This document shows positions 18,192 through 26,831 of a DNA stretch of 64,000 nucleotides, piece after piece. Positions within the stretch are counted from its first letter, which is position 1; each line of letters opens with the position of its first letter. A model generated the notes under the pieces. The model was not told where the DNA came from and ran no database searches. It saw nothing but the letters and a program-made list of their open reading frames with translations. The stretch is from UBA8437 sp963582065. GTDB taxonomy: Bacteria; Planctomycetota; Planctomycetia; Planctomycetales; Planctomycetaceae. The DNA lies in the NCBI GenBank assembly GCA_963582065.1, contig CAUZRQ010000006.1:1-64000 (forward strand), in the 5' to 3' direction. The translations under genes were made by a program, and so were the position numbers.

Positions 18192-19025
18192 TCAACGACT
18201 GGCGGTGGGCTGGCCGTGAGTTTTCGGATCGTACTCGACCAGGCGAACGTTGTCGACGAAGTACTTGCCGGGTGGCCAGAAGGGGTACAACAGCACCCGA
18301 ACCCACTTCACTTTCGGCGTGTACTTGGTCGGATGGAAGGGCTTCTTGCGTCGCGAGTAGGTTCGCCACCGGTTTGCGCCACCGGCTTTCAGCTGGCCCC
18401 GCCAGACGTACTTGTGGATGAACGCCTTGCGGCCCCGCTTGTTGGGTTGGGCCTTCCCTCTCCGCTTGGAGAAGTACTGCTGCACGGCACCCGCATCGGC
18501 CCCGAACGACACGCTGGGCTTCTCGGGATACCCCACCAGCCAGACCAGGATCTCGGGCCCCTTCACGTCCAGGGTCAACCAGTACGGTTTGCCCTTCTTG
18601 ATCGGAATCGGATGACTCCAGAACCAGACCCCATCGAGCCCCGCGAGGGTATCGAACTTGGGAGGCGTGGTGGGGATCTTCCGCGGTGCCTTCAGTGGCG
18701 AAGCGCCGTCGTCGATCTTGAGCCACCAGTTGTACGCCTGGCTCTGCAACACGTCGCTGTCGAACTTCAGCACCCGCCCCCGCTTGGCATCGGCATCCTT
18801 GACCCAGAAGCTCGAGAGGCCGTCGACGGTCTGCCAGTGACCGGGCGTGATCTTACCGGCATCGAAATTGCCGTTGGGCAACAGGTTGCCATCGGGTGAT
18901 ACGAACGGCTTGGCCGGAGCCTTAGCAGCCGGCTTGGCCTTTGGCTTGTCGGTCTCGGCGGCCTGTCCGGCCCACGCAACGGTCGCGACCATTGCCAGCA
19001 GGCAGAATGCGAGCGTCTTCTTCAC
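18192..19025 (-). CDS. Secreted carbohydrate-binding-like (jelly-roll) protein
   Basis: 277 aa, with GTG start inside the upstream stop (GTGA). There is a clear signal peptide (KKTLAFCLLAMVATVAWAG) and a Lys/Ala/Pro linker. NLLPNGNFDAG then opens a galactose-binding-like beta-sandwich that ends with GKYFVDNVRLVEYDPK. A basic stretch lies in between (SKRRGKAQPNKRGRK). Such single jelly-roll proteins usually bind glycans or other envelope polymers. No catalytic residues are evident. Translational coupling to the PA14/PKD protein suggests the two work together outside the cytoplasmic membrane. Confidence 0.65.
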   Translation of the reverse strand: MKKTLAFCLLAMVATVAWAGQAAETDKPKAKPAAKAPAKPFVSPDGNLLPNGNFDAGKITPGHWQTVDGLSSFWVKDADAKRGRVLKFDSDVLQSQAYNWWLKIDDGASPLKAPRKIPTTPPKFDTLAGLDGVWFWSHPIPIKKGKPYWLTLDVKGPEILVWLVGYPEKPSVSFGADAGAVQQYFSKRRGKAQPNKRGRKAFIHKYVWRGQLKAGGANRWRTYSRRKKPFHPTKYTPKVKWVRVLLYPFWPPGKYFVDNVRLVEYDPKTHGQPTASR

Positions 19026-21226
19026 GGTGTCTTCCCCTTTTTGCCGCCAGCCGATGACTTCAGTTTCTCACGCGCCATTTCGGTCCACCGATCGCGGATC
19101 CCGGAGGCCGCCAGCTTCGCCAGTTCGACCCGAGCCCGATCGGCCCGGCCGGTCGCCTCGAGCGCCCCGGCCAGCCGCCAGCGAGCCTGGCTCTCCCACA
19201 AGGCTCCGATTCCCAGCGTCAACGCCAGGTCCAGGAACTCGCTCGCCTCGCGGTGCTGTCCCCTCAGGGACAACGCCAATCCCCGCCAGAAAAACGTGTG
19301 CCCCTTGACCTTCTCGGTCGCGAACTGGTCCTCCCAACGATCGACCGTCTCGATCGCCGCTCCATAGTTGCTCGCCTGCAGGTACTCGCGGATCGAATTG
19401 GGAAACGACCCGATGCGTGCCGCGCGAACCGACCTGGGAACAACGCGTCCCAGCAGCACCTCGACCCGCCGGTAGAACTCCAGTGACTCTTCCTTCTTGC
19501 CGTGCCAAAGCGCCACGTCTCCGGCGGCATTGATCGCGCGGCGGTAGGACATCTTGGCCTTGGCGTCCTGGGTCAAAGGTGGCTTGGCGTTGACGGCCAC
19601 GTCGTGGACCTGCTTGAGCAGTTCGGGCGACTTGTCGGGCTGATTGCGACGGATTCCCAGCAGCCGGATCAGACGGGCCAGCGAATCGAGCGCCTCGGCC
19701 GCGGGCGTCGTATCGGTGATCGATGACTGGAAGTTGGCGATCGCCTCGTCGATGCCCTCGTCGCCGCTGGAGAGCGAAGCCAAGGCGAGCACCCGGCGAA
19801 TGGCCGGAGCCAGCTTGGGACGGATCTTGCCGAACCGCTTCACCCAGTCCCGCCCCACCGCGACGGCTCGCTTCGCGTCACCCCCCTCGCCGTGCAGGTG
19901 GACCAGTTCACCGAGATTGGCGGCGTCGAGCTTGGCCAGGTCGTAGCCGGCCGTCAGCTTGACGTAGTCGGGATACCGGCCCTGCTTGATGTCTCCAGCC
20001 ACGTGCTGGACCTCGAACACCTCAACCGGCCATGCCACCGCCTGCTGCTTGCCACCGACCGTGGCGGTCAACTTCGCCTGGAAACGGCCCAGAGACAGGT
20101 AGACATGATCCACCGTGACACCCGAGGCCGATTGTCCGTCACCGAAATCCCAGTTGAACGTCGTCCCCTTGGGGAACGACCCGGCCGCCTCGATTCCCAA
20201 CCGGACTCGCGTGTACTGCCCGCTGGCCCGCACACCCGGATCGGGCCAGATCGTGTCGACATAGACCGGAACGAAAGCCGCCAACGGACCGCCGGGTGAT
20301 TCGTAAAGAGCCACCTGTGCCGAATGCGGCATCGGGTAGAGGTTGCTGGGGATCCCGGCGTAGTGGCCCTTCTGGGATCCGGGCGGACTCCAGCCGAGGA
20401 AGGCGACCTGCTTGAGCATCACTTCCTCGTGGTAGTACTCCAGGTAGTGCATCCCCGCCTTCAGTTCGACCTTCTGGTTGAATTGCCCAGTCCCCCCACG
20501 TTCGGACGTGTGCCGACCGGGCCAGTGGATCAACGGCTTCCCGTCCAGAAACGAGAAGCTGGCCTCGTTCGAAGCGGTGCAGAAGCGGTAAAGGCCATCC
20601 TTGGGGATCCGGATCCAACCCTTGTAGAGACTGATGTAGTAGTCGGAGGGTCCGAAGGGATTGTGGCCATCTGCGATCCGTTGCTGGTACCTGGCGCCGT
20701 AACGTTCGGTGCTGGCGGCCATCAGTCGCTGGAGATCGGCCACCGTCTTGGGATTGTCTCCGTCGGGACGCTTGATCGTCGCAAACACCAGCCCCTGCCG
20801 GGGCACCCAGCCACCCTTGGGCGGTCCGGCACCGGGCCGATCGGCCGCGACCACCATCTCGGCCGCACGAGGAGCCTGGGGGTTCCCGAAATAAACGAAG
20901 AACTTCGCCCCGGCCGCCGGCTTGCCGGCCTGAAAGGAAATCAACGAGTAGCCATCCGGGTCGTGCCAGGTCAATTGAAACGGCACGGTCTTTCCGGCGG
21001 CATCACGGACACGAAAATCCGAGCCGTCCGGCTTGGCTCGCCCCTGGTGCACGACCCGCACCGACGCGGCATCGACACTGGAGTCGGGCAGAGGCTTGGC
21101 GATGGTGACCACGGCCCGGGCCGTCCAGCCATCCAGTTGCCACGCGTCGGCAGCAGCCAGCGGCCGACCACCAACCAGCAGCACCACCGCGACCGTCACG
21201 ATCAACCAGCCGGTGATCCTCCGCAT
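19022..21226 (-). CDS. Secreted DUF2341/PA14/PKD/TPR-like multidomain protein
   Basis: 734 aa from the ATG at 21226, which starts a signal peptide (RRITGWLIVTVAVVLLVGG). The domains in order are: DUF2341-like (WTARAVVTIAKPLPDSSVD); a PA14-like module at about 190-300 (GWIRIPKDGLYRFCTASNEA, KAGMHYLEYYHEEV); a PKD domain at about 365-430 (FNWDFGDGQSASGVTVDHVY); and helical TPR-like repeats to the end (WRLAGALEATGRADRARVEL). PA14 and PKD domains bind sugars or mediate surface adhesion. It is 10 bp after the DUF4175-like gene and coupled to the next gene, so it belongs to the cluster A operon. Confidence 0.75.
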   Translation of the reverse strand: MRRITGWLIVTVAVVLLVGGRPLAAADAWQLDGWTARAVVTIAKPLPDSSVDAASVRVVHQGRAKPDGSDFRVRDAAGKTVPFQLTWHDPDGYSLISFQAGKPAAGAKFFVYFGNPQAPRAAEMVVAADRPGAGPPKGGWVPRQGLVFATIKRPDGDNPKTVADLQRLMAASTERYGARYQQRIADGHNPFGPSDYYISLYKGWIRIPKDGLYRFCTASNEASFSFLDGKPLIHWPGRHTSERGGTGQFNQKVELKAGMHYLEYYHEEVMLKQVAFLGWSPPGSQKGHYAGIPSNLYPMPHSAQVALYESPGGPLAAFVPVYVDTIWPDPGVRASGQYTRVRLGIEAAGSFPKGTTFNWDFGDGQSASGVTVDHVYLSLGRFQAKLTATVGGKQQAVAWPVEVFEVQHVAGDIKQGRYPDYVKLTAGYDLAKLDAANLGELVHLHGEGGDAKRAVAVGRDWVKRFGKIRPKLAPAIRRVLALASLSSGDEGIDEAIANFQSSITDTTPAAEALDSLARLIRLLGIRRNQPDKSPELLKQVHDVAVNAKPPLTQDAKAKMSYRRAINAAGDVALWHGKKEESLEFYRRVEVLLGRVVPRSVRAARIGSFPNSIREYLQASNYGAAIETVDRWEDQFATEKVKGHTFFWRGLALSLRGQHREASEFLDLALTLGIGALWESQARWRLAGALEATGRADRARVELAKLAASGIRDRWTEMAREKLKSSAGGKKGKTP

Positions 21227-21236
21227 CGGTCGCCCC

Positions 21237-24200
21237 CTACTTCTCCGACTCGGACAACGCCCGGTAATAGCTCTCCAGCAGCGACTCGTACCCCTTCGGG
21301 TACGACTCACCGGCCGATTGCAGCAGCTCGTCTCGCAGGTCGGCCGGCAGGTCGCGGGCCTGTTGCAGCCGGATGACGGTCGTCTGTTCGACTCCGCCCA
21401 GTGCGTCGCGGATCTGCCGCAGCGCGACCTTCTGCTTGCGGAAGGCGTCGTTGAACTTGTTGTTCTTCAGGTCGTTCTCGATCGAATCCAGCAACCGGAT
21501 CGCACCCTGCAGCCGCCGGCCACGGACGCTGTTGGTGTCGAGCTTGCGAGCGACCTGGGTGGCGCGTTCACGGAGTCCGCGCTGCTTCTCCGAGAGCCGT
21601 TTCATGTCCTTGCTGAACGGCGGTGGCGTTCCGCCCTGCAGGCCCTTGCGACCCTCGCCGGCCCGCTTTCCACCGCCGGTGGCACCGTTGGGATCCTGGC
21701 GGCCCTCCTCCTTCAGCCGCCCCTTCTCGTACCGCTCGTTGTTGAGCCGTGCCGGGGTCTTTCGGCCGTCGAGCCCGCGGGCAGTATCACCGACCATCTG
21801 GCCACTTGACTTGCCGCGGCGGCCGTCACCGGATCGCCCACTGACCTCGTTGTTGTTCGGCAGGTCGTTGCCGGTGACACCCTTGGCCGAGAAGTTGCTG
21901 ATCGGACCGTCGGAAACGCCCCAGCCGGCCTGGTTGAGGTTGTCGCCCCAGGCCGAAGTGATGTCATCGGCCTCGTCCTCGAATTCCTCGGCCTCCTGCA
22001 ACAACTCGCCGATCAGATCCTCGAGGGCATCCGGCAGGGGCATCTCGGGCATCTTCATCCGCTTGGCGTCCAGCGGCTCCTCCATCAGCCACTTCAGCGA
22101 ATCCGGCGAATCGGGAAGCCAGATCTCGAGGTTCTCGAGCATCTTGGTCGCCTTGCTCGAACCCAGGTCCTCCAGCGCCACCTCGAGGCTCGTGTTCTTC
22201 GGCCGCTTGGCGACCATCTCGACCTCCTCGAAAACGCTGTTGACGTCGCTGCGGAGCCCGAAGTCGTCGACAAACCCGGTGGGCAACTTGGTCAACTCGT
22301 CGATCGTCCCCTTCTTCCACTTGTTCCACTTGGCGACCATGTCGTCGAACTCCTTCTGCGCGTCGAGTTCCTCTTCGCTGAGTTCATCGACCTTTCGCTT
22401 GGGGAGTTTTTCGAGCTTGTTGGCCAGCTCGGTCTGGTCGGCCTGCATCCGCTCCAAGCCCTTCATCAGCTTCTCGAGTGCCGTGGTGATCGACTTGTGA
22501 GCGGTCTCGTCCTTCTTGCGGATCCGGCGGAGGTCCTTGCGAGCCTGCTGGTTCTTGTCGAGCCGAGCGAGCAGCTCCATCAGCTGCTTGATGATCTCGT
22601 CCTGGATCGGCAGCGAATCGTCCCGCAAGGTCTGCTGCCGCCCCTGGTTCTTCGTCTCGCGGGCCATCTCGAACAGGCTGACGGCCTTGGCCATCGGCCC
22701 GATGGCGAGCTCGTGGAGGGACCCGATGACGGTCTTCAGCGGCAGGGTCGATCTCAGCATCAGTGCGGCCAGTTGCCCGGTTCCCTTGTGGATCCGGCTC
22801 TGCCGGGACAACAGAGAGTCAAATCCGTCGCCGTTGGTCGTGCGGGCGCGGTTTTCCTTCTGCAGCCGGATCAGGCCCTCGAGCAGTTGCGCGAAGTCCT
22901 CGAGTTGCATCGCCACCCGAGCTTCTTCCTGCTGGGGTGTGAGCACGAAGATGGTGAACCGTCTCGAACTGGCCTTGCCGGGTCCGGTGACCGTGTTGCG
23001 ATCGACCGCCTCGGCCCAGTACCGGACCAGGTCTCCGCCCTGGATGTCGTGCTCGTCCAGCTTCCAGTCAAACTCCGCCACGATCGGTTCGCTCTCGGCC
23101 CCCGCCGACGGTTCGAACTTGGCCAGGATACGGACGGTTGCATCGTCGTTGATCCGGTACAGCAGCCGCACCCCGGCGACGCCGTAGTCGTCCTTGGCGG
23201 CGACCTTCAGCGTGACGGTTGCTTCGGGAACGACCTGTCGATCCGTTCCGGGCCGCGGAATCGCCACCGTCGGCGGCTGGTCGGGCACGGCGGCGATCGA
23301 CCGCCAGACGGGATCTCCGTTTTTGTGACCGAGTGTGTCTTCGAGCAGCAGTTGATACCGATCCGGCGCCGTGAGGCTGCGTGAAAGCGAGCCGTCGTCG
23401 ATCCGGGCTTCGGGGACCTTGAGAATGAAGTCGGTCTTCCAGTTCGACCCGCTTCCGGTCAACCCAAATTCCCGCCCCGACTCGGTAACCAGGCGTGCCG
23501 AGCGGAGTTCCTTCGAGGCGGTCAGGGCGACTTCGACCCGGCTTCCGGCCAGCGCGGCCACCTCGCCGGTATCCCCCGCGGCCGTCGTGGTCTCGAGCAT
23601 CGTGTAGGCCGGCGGCGTGACGATCAGTTGAACCCCCTGCACGCGAGGCCGCCGGTGGACCACCACCCGGCGATCACGGGACCGGTCGTCACCGGCGGTG
23701 ATAAAGAACTCCAGCGTCCGGGTCGCCCGTTCCAGCGTCGCGATGTATTCGCGGCGGCCCTTCCGATCGCTCTTCTTCGACGGGCTCATCACCAGGGTCG
23801 TCCAGTGCTCGTCGCCGTCGGGCCGCATCCTCAACTCGGCCTTCGCCGGCAACACGCCCTCGATACCGACGACGAACTGCACCGACATCCCCTCGGCATA
23901 GCGGTTGCTGCCGTCGGCCGGCTTGACCGATTTCTCGATGATCCGTGTCGCAGTGAACGGTTCGATTTCGGCAAACGGCATCAGGACTCTCGAAAGACCG
24001 TTGCCGAAGCGTTCGCTGCCGAACCCGGCATACAATCCGAACACCAACAAAACTCCCAGTCCGACCAACGCGGCCCGACGGACCGGTTGCCAGTCGAGCG
24101 AGTCGCTGAGATCAAGATCGAGGGAGGCCTCGTTGGCATCGTTGACAATCGCGTCGACGATCTGTGGAGAACCCGGCTCGCTACCGCGTCCCAGCTGCAG

Positions 24201-24527
24201 CGCGTTGATCAACTGGCTGTTGAGTTCGGGGAACTGGTCTTCGCACAGTGTTGCGAAGAAATCATCTCGACGCTCGTCCTCGATGAATCTCCTGACGAAC
24301 AGTCCCAGGACCAGCATCCCGCCGGATCCCAGCAGCACCAGCAGGGCGACCACGCGGCCGCCGACGCCCGGGGCCAGCAGGTTGTCGACAGCCACGGCCA
24401 GCACCAGAACCCCCAGCACGGCGGCGACGATCAGCAACGCGGCTTCCAACAGGTGCCGCTGCCGCCAGGCCCGCCGCAGCTCGTCCATCGCGTACACCAA
24501 CCGCGGATAGGTTTTTACGGTGCTCAT
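21237..24527 (-). CDS. Cluster A DUF4175-like large membrane-anchored coiled-coil protein
   Basis: 1096 aa. Two N-terminal hydrophobic segments lie at about residues 27-45 and 54-75 (LLEAALLIVAAVLGVLVLAV, VALLVLLGSGGMLVLGLFV), and a third at about 150-170 (VGLGVLLVFGLYAG). Then come Ig-like beta regions (PTVAIPRPGTDRQVVPEATV) and a long charged helical part from about residue 560. A Gly/Arg-rich, disordered section with RSGDGRRGKSSGQ is at about 880-960, and a helical end follows. It is paralogous to the protein encoded at 38718-42674. Related large proteins sit beside BatA/VWA genes, and I label it DUF4175-like by that pattern. It probably spans the periplasm. No enzymatic motif was seen. 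Confidence 0.65.
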   Translation of the reverse strand: MSTVKTYPRLVYAMDELRRAWRQRHLLEAALLIVAAVLGVLVLAVAVDNLLAPGVGGRVVALLVLLGSGGMLVLGLFVRRFIEDERRDDFFATLCEDQFPELNSQLINALQLGRGSEPGSPQIVDAIVNDANEASLDLDLSDSLDWQPVRRAALVGLGVLLVFGLYAGFGSERFGNGLSRVLMPFAEIEPFTATRIIEKSVKPADGSNRYAEGMSVQFVVGIEGVLPAKAELRMRPDGDEHWTTLVMSPSKKSDRKGRREYIATLERATRTLEFFITAGDDRSRDRRVVVHRRPRVQGVQLIVTPPAYTMLETTTAAGDTGEVAALAGSRVEVALTASKELRSARLVTESGREFGLTGSGSNWKTDFILKVPEARIDDGSLSRSLTAPDRYQLLLEDTLGHKNGDPVWRSIAAVPDQPPTVAIPRPGTDRQVVPEATVTLKVAAKDDYGVAGVRLLYRINDDATVRILAKFEPSAGAESEPIVAEFDWKLDEHDIQGGDLVRYWAEAVDRNTVTGPGKASSRRFTIFVLTPQQEEARVAMQLEDFAQLLEGLIRLQKENRARTTNGDGFDSLLSRQSRIHKGTGQLAALMLRSTLPLKTVIGSLHELAIGPMAKAVSLFEMARETKNQGRQQTLRDDSLPIQDEIIKQLMELLARLDKNQQARKDLRRIRKKDETAHKSITTALEKLMKGLERMQADQTELANKLEKLPKRKVDELSEEELDAQKEFDDMVAKWNKWKKGTIDELTKLPTGFVDDFGLRSDVNSVFEEVEMVAKRPKNTSLEVALEDLGSSKATKMLENLEIWLPDSPDSLKWLMEEPLDAKRMKMPEMPLPDALEDLIGELLQEAEEFEDEADDITSAWGDNLNQAGWGVSDGPISNFSAKGVTGNDLPNNNEVSGRSGDGRRGKSSGQMVGDTARGLDGRKTPARLNNERYEKGRLKEEGRQDPNGATGGGKRAGEGRKGLQGGTPPPFSKDMKRLSEKQRGLRERATQVARKLDTNSVRGRRLQGAIRLLDSIENDLKNNKFNDAFRKQKVALRQIRDALGGVEQTTVIRLQQARDLPADLRDELLQSAGESYPKGYESLLESYYRALSESEK

Positions 24528-24548
24528 GCAGTCTTTCTCCCCGGCTCG

Positions 24549-26789
24549 CTACACGAGCCGATTGTTTCGTCGCATCCACCACTCCCCGGTCACGGCGGCC
24601 AGGAAGAAGCAAAACAGGAAGGGGGAATTCCAGAACTCGCGGGCATCCCGTGCCCGGGTGATCGTTCGCTCTCGGCGATCCGGCTGCAGCCGTTTGCCCA
24701 GTGTCTCCGCCTCGTCGATATCGACGTAGAACCCCGCACCGCGTTCGGCGGTGATCTGCCGGAGCACCTGGGGGTTGGTGCGTGTGTCGGCGATTTCCAG
24801 GTCGGCACCGTGGACCAGCAGTTCGACGTTGGCATTGGCCACCGTCTTGCCCTCGAGTGTCGAGCGGGCCACGATCACGTGACGACCGGTCCCGTCGGGG
24901 TAGATGGTGGCAACCTGGTCACCGGACCCGTCGGCGGCGGGCAGCAGTGGCACGCTCCGCTCGTCACCGCCCGAATTGGTGATGGTGGCGACAAGGCCCT
25001 GGCCCCCCGAGGACGCCGCATCGCGGCTGGCGACCCGCACCTGCACCGCCTCGCCGTGCTCGTAACCGGGTCGGTCGGTGGTGACAACCAGCGGCGCCTG
25101 TTCGTCGTCCAGCCCGCGGCCGGTCAGCCAGCGGACTGCCTGGCTCCAGAACCGGGCGTACAGCAGGTCGCCCTGCCCCTTCAGCCTCGCCACGCGGCTC
25201 CATCGCCAGGTGGTGTCGGTGGTGACGACCATCGACTTACCCTGGCCGAAGTTCTGCACCGCCACCACGACAGCCGGCTTACCGTCGACCGACGTGATCG
25301 GGTTGGTGGCCAGCACGTCGGCTCCCGGCTTGGCCCGCTTGACCAGGCTGCATCCGGCCAGCTGCGCCGCCCCGTCCCACAGGATCTTGTTCTGCACGCG
25401 GTCACTCCGGACCTGGAAGATCGGATGCGCCTGGCCCGCGCTGGTCAAGTCCATCGTGAACGGCTCGTCGGCCTGGTCGGCTTCCCCCTGTGCGACAAAC
25501 TCCACCGGCAACACATCGGCCAGTGGCGTGCGGACAAAGCCGTTGGAACCGAACGAGCGATAGCCTCCCAGCACCAAGATCGCGTGCCCCTCTCCACTGA
25601 CCCACTCGGCCAACGCCTCGTACTCGGCCATCCCCAGAAAATCGAACTCCATGTCACCCAGGATCACCAGGTCGACCGTTTCGAGCTGGGTCCTGGTCAG
25701 CAGGATCTTCGAGGCCTCGGGGCTGGGACGCCGGGGATTGGCGGTCCGCACCACGGTGACCAGATTGATGTCGGGATCGTCATCGAGCCGCTTGTGGAGG
25801 AAGGTGTACTCGTAGCGGAGGAACCCCTCGAGATAGAGCACCCCGATGGCCTCGGCGTTGACCTGCAGAGCAAACTGCTCGACGTTGTTCCCCACCACCC
25901 GCTCGCCACCATCCGCCTTGGCCTCGACCCGGTACACGAATCGTCCGGCAACGGTCGGTTCGAAGCTCAGAACCGCCTCGACCTGGTTGGCGCCGGCCTC
26001 GAGAGTCACCTGCTGCTCGGCTTCGGGCTGATCACTGCTGAGGGTCACATTGACCACCACCCGGCGATCGGCCGGGCCGGCGGCCCGCACCACGGGCACG
26101 CGAACGGTGACGGTGTTGTTGACCAGGACCTGTTCGGGAGCCTGCGGCGAACGGACGGCGAGGTCGAATTCAGCCGAAGACGGATCGGAGGGAAAACCGA
26201 TTGCGTGGATCGGCGTGTCGCTGTCGGCCAGTTGCAGAATGCTGTCGCGTCCCGAGTTGTCCATGCCGTCGGTGACCAGCACAATCCCGATCAACTCGTG
26301 GCTCCGCAAACGGCTCTCGACTTTCCCGACCGCTCTGACGAGATCGGTCACCTGGCCGGTCGGTTCGTCGGCCGGCTCGCCCTCGATCGGCTTGCCGTCC
26401 ATCCCGAACAACTCGACCCGCACCTCCGCTCCCTCGCTCTCCTCGACCTGCCGCGTCAACCGGTCGACCGCTTCGCGGGCCCACTCGTAGCGCGACTTGC
26501 CACCGCTGTGAGCCAGCGACATCGAACGCGAATCGTCCAGGACAACCGCCAATCGGCCCGGATCCACCAGGGTGGTGTCCTCGGTCCAGACCGGTCGGGC
26601 CAATGCCAACAACAACGCCAGGATGCCCACCCCGCGCAGTCCCAGCAACGCCCACGTCAACCGGTGCTCGGTCCGCAGAAAAATGCTGTGGTACACGGCA
26701 AACAACAATGCCCCGCCCGCGACGATTCCCAGCAGCCACGGCCAGATCGAGTTGACGTTTTCGAGATGGAAGTTATCGAGTCGGGACAT
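24549..26789 (-). CDS. Cluster A VWA / GATase-like membrane protein
   Basis: 746 aa. Two N-terminal membrane segments (WPWLLGIVAGGALLFAVYH, LRGVGILALLLALAR) precede a VWA domain whose MIDAS begins VVLDDSRSMS near residue 85. Beta domains follow. At about 320-430 there is a class I glutamine-amidotransferase-like fold (IGVLYLEGFLRYEYTFLHK, VDLVILGDMEFDFLG, ILVLGGYRSFGS) without an obvious catalytic Cys. The C-terminus has another membrane segment (FWNSPFLFCFFLAAV). It is paralogous to the protein at 36223-38667. It lies 42 bp after the BatA gene and 21 bp before the DUF4175-like gene. Confidence 0.8.
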   Translation of the reverse strand: MSRLDNFHLENVNSIWPWLLGIVAGGALLFAVYHSIFLRTEHRLTWALLGLRGVGILALLLALARPVWTEDTTLVDPGRLAVVLDDSRSMSLAHSGGKSRYEWAREAVDRLTRQVEESEGAEVRVELFGMDGKPIEGEPADEPTGQVTDLVRAVGKVESRLRSHELIGIVLVTDGMDNSGRDSILQLADSDTPIHAIGFPSDPSSAEFDLAVRSPQAPEQVLVNNTVTVRVPVVRAAGPADRRVVVNVTLSSDQPEAEQQVTLEAGANQVEAVLSFEPTVAGRFVYRVEAKADGGERVVGNNVEQFALQVNAEAIGVLYLEGFLRYEYTFLHKRLDDDPDINLVTVVRTANPRRPSPEASKILLTRTQLETVDLVILGDMEFDFLGMAEYEALAEWVSGEGHAILVLGGYRSFGSNGFVRTPLADVLPVEFVAQGEADQADEPFTMDLTSAGQAHPIFQVRSDRVQNKILWDGAAQLAGCSLVKRAKPGADVLATNPITSVDGKPAVVVAVQNFGQGKSMVVTTDTTWRWSRVARLKGQGDLLYARFWSQAVRWLTGRGLDDEQAPLVVTTDRPGYEHGEAVQVRVASRDAASSGGQGLVATITNSGGDERSVPLLPAADGSGDQVATIYPDGTGRHVIVARSTLEGKTVANANVELLVHGADLEIADTRTNPQVLRQITAERGAGFYVDIDEAETLGKRLQPDRRERTITRARDAREFWNSPFLFCFFLAAVTGEWWMRRNNRLV

Positions 26790-26831
26790 GTTGATGATCG
26801 TCAGTGGGAATCGGCAGCCGTTGACGGGTGG

